Shown here: positions 1 through 5,218 of the stretch, in pieces | Layout of the letters: every line of letters starts with the position of its first letter | How positions within the stretch are numbered: position 1 is the stretch's first letter | Source: Clostridiales bacterium UBA1248 | GTDB lineage: Bacteria; Bacillota; Clostridia; Oscillospirales; CAG-272 | Direction: 5' to 3' | DNA length: 8,172 nucleotides | Assembly (NCBI GenBank): GCA_002308615.1 | Contig: DBWC01000025.1 | Location: 24,448-32,619, forward strand | The notes under the pieces: model-generated | Told to the model about the DNA's origin: nothing | What the model saw: only the letters and a program-made list of their open reading frames with translations | The model's database searches: none | Translations under genes and position numbers: made by a program

Positions 1-134
1 ATATTCGGGCAGGTGCAGCCTATGTCAACGGGCAGCTTTGCGCATTTTCTGCCGTACGTTCTGCGCGTGTAATATTCAAACGTGTAATATCTTTTGTTAT
101 TATCCGAATACGGATATGAATTTATATTTTTCAT
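1..134 (-). CDS. Radical SAM protein, TIGR01212/YhcC-like, 5' part only
   Basis: The minus strand is open from an ATG at 134-132 through the left edge, giving 44 codons plus two bases. The peptide contains NKRYYTFEYYTR (about residues 13-24), then KLPVDIGCTCPN (33-44). This matches the start of the TIGR01212/COG1242 radical SAM family, whose members open with a Tyr-rich segment and a 'K-hydrophobic-P-x-D-x-G-x-x-CPN' block carrying the first cluster cysteine (here C42). The other cysteines and the SAM-binding barrel lie outside the window. Family function is poorly defined; E. coli YhcC belongs to it. No Shine-Dalgarno sequence precedes the ATG, and a promoter -10 box ends only six bases upstream, so the message may be leaderless. 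An in-frame TTG lies upstream at 179-177 but also has no ribosome site and would fall upstream of the promoter. The family call rests on recall of the motif, without an alignment. Confidence 0.82.
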   Translation of the reverse strand, partial: MKNINSYPYSDNNKRYYTFEYYTRRTYGRKCAKLPVDIGCTCPN

Positions 135-140
135 ATTTAT

Positions 141-169
141 ATAATAGCAAAATAAACCCGGAAAGTCAA
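141..169 (-). promoter_or_regulatory. Minus-strand promoter for the radical SAM gene
   Basis: Read on the minus strand, TTGACT (169-164) and TATTAT (146-141) are separated by 17 bases, a good sigma-A match. The -10 box ends six bases before the ATG at 134, so initiation at the usual distance would fall on the start codon itself. Confidence 0.65.
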
Positions 170-177
170 TACTTGAC
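165..177. repeat. Inverted repeat between divergent -35 boxes
   Basis: GTCAATACTTGAC is a perfect inverted repeat with 5-bp arms and a 3-bp centre. It consists of parts of the two divergent -35 boxes (TTGACT on minus, TTGACA on plus), three bases apart. It could be an operator, but symmetry between two back-to-back -35 boxes is partly expected. Confidence 0.5.
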
Positions 178-201
178 AAGTTTAAATTTATATGGTAAAA
201 T
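173..201 (+). promoter_or_regulatory. Plus-strand promoter for the lipoprotein gene
   Basis: A consensus TTGACA (173-178) and TAAAAT (196-201) are separated by 17 bases. A leader of roughly 30 bases and a GAAAGGA ribosome site (229-235) then lead to the ATG at 242. Confidence 0.8.
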
Positions 202-241
202 CCGAATAATACGGTATATTTCGATTTTGAAAGGATAAAAG

Positions 242-2233
242 ATGAAACATAAAACGGTAATCTCTTTGTTTTTATGTCTGTTAATGCTTCTGCCGGCGAT
301 ATCCGGCTGCGCCGACAAGCCGGATCAGCCCGCGCCGGAGACAAAAGCGGAAGAAACGGCAGCGGAAACGGCGCCGGACGAAACAGAGCCGGAAATAACG
401 GAAGCCGAAACGTACGATCCGGCGCTCGATAACAGCGAAATAGCAAAGGATGAGGACGGCAAAGTGACGGAGATCAAAACCGTCGATCCCGGGCTTTTGG
501 TCGGAGAGGACGGGCTCGGGCGCGTGCTTTTGACGAACGCAGACGTCGGAGACGTGCGCGAAGACAAGACCGTCGGCATTTTCTATTCGCCGTGGCACGG
601 AGACTTTGCAGGCAAGGTGCAGGCTTACAACAACCAGGAAATACTTGATAAATACCCGGATATAGATATAAATAACTTCAACGATTCGCGCTGGGGTTCC
701 GCGAATTATCACTTCTGGAACGAGCCGATATACGGCTATTACAGCGGCAACGACGAGTGGGTTTTGCGTCACCAGGCTGAGCTTCTCGCTGACGCCGGGG
801 TGGACTGCGTTATCTGCGACAATACTAACGGCGCGTTTACGTGGCTTGATACCGCAAAAAAGATGATGAAAGTGTTCCACGAGGCGAGGGAAGACGGCGT
901 CGCCGCTCCCACGGTCACGTTCCTTCTGCCTTTCGGTCCGACAGACGGCGCGCGCGTACAGCTCGTGGAGCTTTATACCAATATATACGAGGCGGAATGG
1001 TATCCGGATTCCTGGACCATGTGGGAAGACAAACCGCTTATGATAGCGTATAAGGGCTGCCTTGACCGCAAAAACGAGCTTCAGAAGAAAATATATTCGT
1101 ATTTCACGTACAGAGAAGGACAGCCCGGATACTTAACGAAACAGACCTCGTCAAATCAGTGGGGCTGGCTGTCCGTGTATCCGCAGGCGACTTACAAGAA
1201 AAAGATGAGGGACGAGCAGGTAGAGCAGATCACGGTCGGCGTCGCTCAGAACCACAACTATAAAAAAGGCATCATAACCGCGATGAACGGCAACAACGTC
1301 ACGGACAGAACGTACACGTCAAAAGGCTGCGATACACAAGAAAACGCCGTGCTTTACGGCGCAAATTTCGCGGAGCAGTTCGAATACGCGCTCAAAGTCG
1401 ATCCGCAGTTCATATTTATAACGGGCTGGAACGAATGGGTCGCGATAAGACAGCAGAGCTGGCCTCCCGCCGGCGGATCGAACGAGCCGGTATCGAACGC
1501 TTTTGCGGACCAGTTCGACGATCTGAGAAGCCGCGACATTGAACCGACAAAGGGCAAATTAAAAGACCATTACTATTATCAGATGGTCAACTTCATAAGA
1601 AGATATAAAGGCGTAAACAAGCAGCCGGAGGCGTCTGCGGAAAAGACGGTAGACATTTACGGCGGCTTCGGTCAATGGGCAAACGTTATGCCGGAATACA
1701 ATTCATACCCCGGCAACACGGTCAAGCGCGCCGCGCAGGGCTACGTGATGCCCGGTTCCGGTTCGAGATACAAATATAAAGACGAATCCGGCAGAAACGA
1801 TATATACGACGCAAAGGTCGCGCGCGATGCGGAAAATATTTACTTTATGGTACGCTGCACGGACGATATAACGCCTTATACGGACGAAAGCTGGATGAGA
1901 CTTTATATAGATACCGGCGCAAGCGAAAAGAGTTGGGAGACGTTTGAGTTTATCCTCAATAAAACGACTCCGAAAGACGAAAAGACCGCGATACTCGAAG
2001 CGTTTACCGGAAACGGATTTGAAACGGAGACCGTAGGAGAAGTCGAATACTGCGTAAAAGGCAACGTACTGACGGTAAAGATCCCGCGCGCCATGCTCGG
2101 CATAGGCGACGGCGGCTTCACGGTGGATTTCAAATGGGCGGATAACTCCGCGGACGGCGACATTATGGATTTCTACACTCTGGGCGACGCCGCGCCGGGC
2201 GGAAGGTTCAAATTCAGATATACGGCAAATTAA
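242..2233 (+). CDS. Secreted lipoprotein with glycoside hydrolase-like barrel and CBM9-like domain
   Basis: This 663-aa protein starts at an ATG six bases after GAAAGGA. Residues 1-22 are a lipoprotein signal peptide (charged start, Leu-rich core, lipobox ISGC), with C23 as the probable lipid attachment site. Residues about 24-60 form a Glu/Thr/Ala/Pro-rich linker. The central domain, about 85-450, has barrel motifs typical of GH99/GH71-like proteins: FYSPWHGDF near the start, YGYY (164-167), the helix 'WVLRHQAELLADAGVD', a strand ending DNTN (193-196), and ITGWNEW with E398. The last ~195 residues form a beta-rich domain with 'DAKVARDAENIYFMVRCTDD' and 'RLYIDTG', which resembles CBM9/DOMON-like carbohydrate-binding modules. 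It probably sits on the outer face of the membrane and acts on polysaccharide or glycan. The substrate, and whether the Glu in WNEW is catalytic, cannot be told from sequence alone. It appears to be a single-gene transcription unit ended by a bidirectional terminator. Confidence 0.8.
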   Translation: MKHKTVISLFLCLLMLLPAISGCADKPDQPAPETKAEETAAETAPDETEPEITEAETYDPALDNSEIAKDEDGKVTEIKTVDPGLLVGEDGLGRVLLTNADVGDVREDKTVGIFYSPWHGDFAGKVQAYNNQEILDKYPDIDINNFNDSRWGSANYHFWNEPIYGYYSGNDEWVLRHQAELLADAGVDCVICDNTNGAFTWLDTAKKMMKVFHEAREDGVAAPTVTFLLPFGPTDGARVQLVELYTNIYEAEWYPDSWTMWEDKPLMIAYKGCLDRKNELQKKIYSYFTYREGQPGYLTKQTSSNQWGWLSVYPQATYKKKMRDEQVEQITVGVAQNHNYKKGIITAMNGNNVTDRTYTSKGCDTQENAVLYGANFAEQFEYALKVDPQFIFITGWNEWVAIRQQSWPPAGGSNEPVSNAFADQFDDLRSRDIEPTKGKLKDHYYYQMVNFIRRYKGVNKQPEASAEKTVDIYGGFGQWANVMPEYNSYPGNTVKRAAQGYVMPGSGSRYKYKDESGRNDIYDAKVARDAENIYFMVRCTDDITPYTDESWMRLYIDTGASEKSWETFEFILNKTTPKDEKTAILEAFTGNGFETETVGEVEYCVKGNVLTVKIPRAMLGIGDGGFTVDFKWADNSADGDIMDFYTLGDAAPGGRFKFRYTAN

Positions 2234-2246
2234 AAACGGGGCTTTT

Positions 2247-2295
2247 GCGGCTTTAGCCGCGCGCGCGGGCGTACCCCCCTTTTCGCCCCGCGCGC
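2247..2295. repeat. GC-rich double stem-loop, possible intergenic repeat element
   Basis: Two hairpins lie in tandem: GCGGC-TTTA-GCCGC (2247-2260), and GCGCGCGGGCG (2261-2271) facing CGCCCCGCGCGC (2284-2295) with one bulged base and a 12-base loop of C and T runs. Base composition is far more GC-rich than the flanking DNA. No T-tract suited to termination follows directly. It may be a dispersed intergenic element of this genome or the processed 3' end of the upstream transcript; the window holds only one copy. Confidence 0.4.
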
Positions 2296-2317
2296 TGCCC
2301 CTTAATAATAAAAAAAT

Positions 2318-2345
2318 AATACCGGGACTGTGATCCCGGTATTTT
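2318..2345. terminator. Bidirectional intrinsic terminator between convergent genes
   Basis: A 10-bp perfect stem, AATACCGGGA (2318-2327) and TCCCGGTATT (2334-2343), has a 6-base loop. On the plus strand it is followed by TTTTGATTTTTT, and on the minus strand by a T run from the A run at 2311-2316. It can therefore end both the lipoprotein gene and the two minus-strand genes. Confidence 0.85.
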
Positions 2346-2351
2346 GATTTT

Positions 2352-2993
2352 TTACTGTTCCTTATCTTCTTCGTCCTCTTCCCCGTCGTCTTCCTCTTCG
2401 TACTCACAGTCTTCTTCGTACTCGTCAGACTCGACTTCGGACTGAAGGGTCTCGTCGTATTCTCCGCCGGGTTTTTTCTCTAAAGACGCGGCAAAATCAA
2501 GCGCTTCCGACATTACAGGTTCAAAATCCTCTTCCTTCCCGGCTTTGAATTTTTTAACCTCGTCCCATTCGTCGTTTAACACCGTAAACGTATATTCTCC
2601 GAAATCGACGGTACAGTTCACTCTCGCGTCGTTTGACAGCGTGTATTTAAAAACCGTGCCGTCGTTTCTTATCTCTCCGTACGAAGCGGCGCCTTTTCCG
2701 TGCTCCGCCTCAAAGCTCTTGATCATCCCGCCCGCGTTATGGCTGCAGTGAACGTATCTGTAACCGTTTCTGCGGTTATTTATCAGATTAGATACGGAAA
2801 AAACGACCGTGCCGGCAAACATAAGGATGATCAACAGATAATTCACTCTTTTCGTTATCAGATAAACGATAAGCGCGGTGAGCGCCGGAATAAAGATAAC
2901 GGCGGTTATGCAGAGAATAACGTCTGTTATTTTGTATTTTTCAATAGCTTCTTTTCTGTTTCTGTATTTTCTGTACAGACTGTCGTAGCCCAT
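2352..2993 (-). CDS. Small two-TM protein with acidic C-terminal tail, unknown function
   Basis: I do not recognise a family for this 213-aa protein. Visible parts are a short basic N-terminus beginning MGYDSLYRK, two membrane segments at about 24-46 and 51-70, a soluble beta-containing domain at about 78-172, and an extremely Asp/Glu-rich tail (about 179-213). The ATG overlaps the stop of the upstream gene by one base (TAATG), and GGGAG (3007-3003) lies nine bases before it, so translation is coupled to the gene starting at 3535. Its opening residues resemble that neighbour's (M-x-Y-x-SLY-x-K), and both proteins have a two-helix membrane hairpin, so they may be distant paralogues or partners in one membrane complex. 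The acidic tail could bind cations or a basic partner, but that is speculation. The convergent terminator at 2318-2345 lies just past the stop codon. Confidence 0.75.
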   Translation of the reverse strand: MGYDSLYRKYRNRKEAIEKYKITDVILCITAVIFIPALTALIVYLITKRVNYLLIILMFAGTVVFSVSNLINNRRNGYRYVHCSHNAGGMIKSFEAEHGKGAASYGEIRNDGTVFKYTLSNDARVNCTVDFGEYTFTVLNDEWDEVKKFKAGKEEDFEPVMSEALDFAASLEKKPGGEYDETLQSEVESDEYEEDCEYEEEDDGEEDEEDKEQ

Positions 2994-3535
2994 TATTTCT
3001 TTCTCCCGGTCAATCTGAATTTATACTTTTCTTTTTCTTCCGTTTCAACTTCGGGTTCTTTTTCCTGAGCCGTCTGCGCCTTGTCCGGCGAAAGCCCCGT
3101 GACCTCGCGTATAAGCGCGCCGTATTTTCTGCGCTTGCCCGGAAACGGTATGAGCGCGAACAGGATAATTATAACGCCGACCGATATCAGTATAAGCGGC
3201 ACCGTTCGCTCCGATGCGCGCGAAAGATATTCCAGACACACGCCGAAATATATGACCGCGATGACCGCCGTGATGATATAGTCAAACAGCCCTTTTGTAT
3301 AAACACCGCGTATCTGCGACCCGTTTTTCGTCTTTTCGATTTTTCCGCGGAAGACCGTTGCGTACGGATCGTACGCGGCGCGCGGCTTTTTTACGAGCTT
3401 TACGTTATCGCCGTTGCGGAAAGAATTGTAGACCCAGTCAAGCGTTTCGTTTGCGCCGGCAAAACGGGCGGGCGACGTTATATCGTCCCACCTTTTTATC
3501 AATTCGTCTTTACTGTATAAACTCTTGTATCTCAT
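2993..3535 (-). CDS. Small two-TM protein, unknown function, first gene of a coupled pair
   Basis: This 180-aa protein has no recognised family. It begins MRYKSLYSK, has a soluble N-terminal part (about 1-82) rich in charged and aromatic residues, two membrane segments at about 84-104 and 112-131, a basic stretch just after (KRRK), and a Glu/Lys-rich C-terminal tail ending in RKK. The ATG at 3535 is preferred because its first residues match those of the downstream gene product and because nothing upstream offers a ribosome site. A promoter -10 box ends six bases before the ATG, which predicts a leaderless message. The stop overlaps the next start as TAATG, so the two proteins are probably made together. 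Function cannot be inferred from the sequence. Confidence 0.75.
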   Translation of the reverse strand: MRYKSLYSKDELIKRWDDITSPARFAGANETLDWVYNSFRNGDNVKLVKKPRAAYDPYATVFRGKIEKTKNGSQIRGVYTKGLFDYIITAVIAVIYFGVCLEYLSRASERTVPLILISVGVIIILFALIPFPGKRRKYGALIREVTGLSPDKAQTAQEKEPEVETEEKEKYKFRLTGRKK

Positions 3536-3541
3536 ACGCTT

Positions 3542-3570
3542 ATGATATCACAAAATACTGTCGTTGTCAA
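3542..3570 (-). promoter_or_regulatory. Minus-strand promoter for the two-TM gene pair
   Basis: On the minus strand, TTGACA (3570-3565) and TATCAT (3547-3542) are separated by 17 bases. Six bases separate the -10 box from the ATG at 3535, the same geometry as the minus-strand promoter at 141-169. Confidence 0.7.
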
Positions 3571-3596
3571 GATTTATAAAAATCAAATCTTGACAA
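3564..3596. repeat. 12-bp inverted repeat spanning two divergent -35 boxes
   Basis: TTGTCAAGATTT (3564-3575) and AAATCTTGACAA (3585-3596) are perfect inverted copies around a 9-base AT-rich centre. Each arm contains a TTGACA -35 box, one per strand. The symmetry runs six bases beyond the hexamers, further than two back-to-back promoters require, so a shared operator for a dimeric regulator is plausible. Without a T-tract it is unlikely to be a terminator. Confidence 0.65.
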
Positions 3597-3618
3597 GTAT
3601 ACGATTAACTGATATAAT
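3590..3618 (+). promoter_or_regulatory. Plus-strand promoter for the HerA-like ATPase gene
   Basis: Perfect TTGACA (3590-3595) and TATAAT (3613-3618) have a 17-base spacer. A short leader with GAGGA (3638-3642), eight bases before the ATG, follows. Confidence 0.85.
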
Positions 3619-3650
3619 ATACACATCAAATAAAAGCGAGGATCATTGTT

Positions 3651-5153
3651 ATGCTGACCGATAACAGGATAGTAATAGGAAAAGGCGAAAACGAAGCGCA
3701 CATACTGCCGAAAATGGCGAACCGCCACGGACTTATCTGCGGCGCGACGGGAACGGGCAAGACGATAACCTTAAAAGTTATGGCGGAATCGTTTTCCGAC
3801 ATGGGCGTACCGGTATTTTTAGCCGACGTCAAGGGCGATCTCGGCGGATGCGTGAAGCGCGGAACAAGATCCGAGGCGATAGACAAGCGCCTGTCCGGCA
3901 TGGGCTACGATCCGGACAAGTTCGAATACAAGAATTTCCCGGTCAGATTCTGGGACGTTTTCGGTGAGGGCGGCCATCCGGTCAGAACTACCGTGTCCGA
4001 TATGGGCGCGTCGCTTTTCACGCGGCTGCTCGGTCTGTCCGACGCGCAAAGCGGCGTTTTATCCATAGCTTTCCGCGTCGCGGACGACAACGGTTGGCTT
4101 CTGACCGATCTTAAAGACATACGCAGCATGGTGTCTTACGTCACCGACCATTCGTCGGAGCTTCTAAATAAATACGGCAACGTTTCAAAGCTGTCCGCCG
4201 GAGCTATACAAAGAGCCCTGCTTCAGCTTGAGGACGCCGGGGGCGAGGCGTTTTTCGGCAAACCGGCGATAGATATAAACGACTGGATGAAGTGCGACGA
4301 AAACGGACGCGGATATATAAATATCCTGCACTGCGCAAAGCTGTTCCAGTCGCCGCTTCTCTACTCAACGTTCATGCTGTGGCTTTTGGCGGAGCTGTTT
4401 GAGGAGCTGCCCGAGGTGGGCGATCCCGAAAAGCCGCGTCTCGTGTTCTTCTTCGACGAGGCGCATCTGCTTTTCAACGGCGCGAGAGGCACGCTGACGG
4501 ATCAGGTCGAGCAGGTCGTAAAGCTGATACGCTCAAAGGGCGTGGGCGTTTACTTTATCACACAGCAGCCGTCCGATATTCCGAATTCCGTTCTCGCACA
4601 GCTCGGGAACCGCGTACAGCACGCGCTGCGCGCGTACACGCCGCTTGAGCAGAGAGCCATAAAAGCCGCCGCGCAGTCTTTCCGCGCAAATCCGAATTTC
4701 GACACGGAGCAGGCGATAACCGACCTCGGCACCGGCGAGGCGCTGATCAGCTTTCTGGATGAAAAAGGCCGTCCGTCCGTGGTCGAACGCGCGACGATCC
4801 TGCCGCCGCAGTCCGCGATGGGAACGATCGACGACGACAGACGCAAGGCGGAGATAAAAGCCGACGATATGTACGGCAAATACGAAAATTACGTGGACGG
4901 CGAATCCGCGTACGAGCTCATAACGGCGCAGAACGAGGCGGCGGAAGAGGAAAAGCGCAAAGCCGAGGAAGAAAAGCGCAAGGAAGAGGAAAAGAAAGCA
5001 AAAGAGAAAGAAAAAGAAAAAAAGAAAACCGCGACAAAAAAGAAAACGAGCTACGTAGGTAAAATGGCGAATTCCACCGTAAACACCATAGGCAGAGAGC
5101 TCGGCAAATCCGTCACGCGCGGTATCTTGGGAACTATAAAGAAATGGTTTTAA
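3651..5153 (+). CDS. HerA-like ATPase, DUF853 (YjgR) family
   Basis: This 500-aa protein matches the usual length and layout of the DUF853/YjgR family of HerA/FtsK-type P-loop ATPases. It has Walker A GATGTGKT at 31-38, the family block FLADVKGDLGG about 25 residues later, Walker B LVFFFDEAH at 264-272, and 'YFITQQPSDIPNSVLAQLGN' as the sensor region, followed by the RAYTP segment. A Lys/Glu-rich probable coiled coil covers roughly 424-470. The end (GRELGKSVTRGILG, then KKWF) matches the conserved family tail. HerA-type proteins form hexamers that move along DNA; the role of DUF853 members in the cell is not established. Its last codons overlap the left copy of a 13-bp direct repeat, and the TAA stop is completed by the first two bases of the apparent insertion. 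Before that event the gene probably ended in TGA and overlapped the alkD-like gene. Confidence 0.9.
   Translation: MLTDNRIVIGKGENEAHILPKMANRHGLICGATGTGKTITLKVMAESFSDMGVPVFLADVKGDLGGCVKRGTRSEAIDKRLSGMGYDPDKFEYKNFPVRFWDVFGEGGHPVRTTVSDMGASLFTRLLGLSDAQSGVLSIAFRVADDNGWLLTDLKDIRSMVSYVTDHSSELLNKYGNVSKLSAGAIQRALLQLEDAGGEAFFGKPAIDINDWMKCDENGRGYINILHCAKLFQSPLLYSTFMLWLLAELFEELPEVGDPEKPRLVFFFDEAHLLFNGARGTLTDQVEQVVKLIRSKGVGVYFITQQPSDIPNSVLAQLGNRVQHALRAYTPLEQRAIKAAAQSFRANPNFDTEQAITDLGTGEALISFLDEKGRPSVVERATILPPQSAMGTIDDDRRKAEIKADDMYGKYENYVDGESAYELITAQNEAAEEEKRKAEEEKRKEEEKKAKEKEKEKKKTATKKKTSYVGKMANSTVNTIGRELGKSVTRGILGTIKKWF
5139..5151 (+). repeat. Left 13-bp direct repeat flanking the AT-rich insert
   Basis: AAGAAATGGTTTT here is identical to 7061-7073. 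This copy encodes the Lys-Lys-Trp-Phe end of the ATPase gene plus the first base of its stop codon. The bases just outside differ between copies apart from a shared TA before a one-base mismatch, so the identity is limited to the repeat. Confidence 0.8.
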
Positions 5154-5207
5154 TAGCCGCTCAAACAGCATCTGTCGCTTGTATAAAGATATTTTTATTA
5201 TAAATAT

Positions 5208-5212
5208 AGGAG
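5208..5212 (+). promoter_or_regulatory. Ribosome binding site selecting the GTG start of the HNH gene
   Basis: AGGAG lies six bases before the GTG at 5219. This makes GTG the natural start even though no ATG is nearby. The AT-rich DNA just upstream (TATTATAAAT, 5196-5205) could contain a -10 box, but no -35 at good spacing is visible. Confidence 0.7.
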
Positions 5213-5218
5213 TTTATT

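Noticed and set aside
38..238. Small plus-strand reading frame of 66 residues
   Set aside because: It lies antisense to the recognisable radical SAM fragment, runs through the divergent promoters, and has no ribosome site.
1703..2407. Long minus-strand reading frame across the end of the lipoprotein gene
   Set aside because: It is antisense to the conserved CBM9-like region and crosses the GC-rich stem-loops and the terminator. Its peptide is Arg-rich and low in complexity, as expected for a shadow frame.
4533..5171. Minus-strand reading frame of 212 residues with a Phe-rich hydrophobic run
   Set aside because: The hydrophobic run is the antisense of the Lys/Glu-rich coiled coil in the ATPase; there is no promoter or ribosome site of its own.
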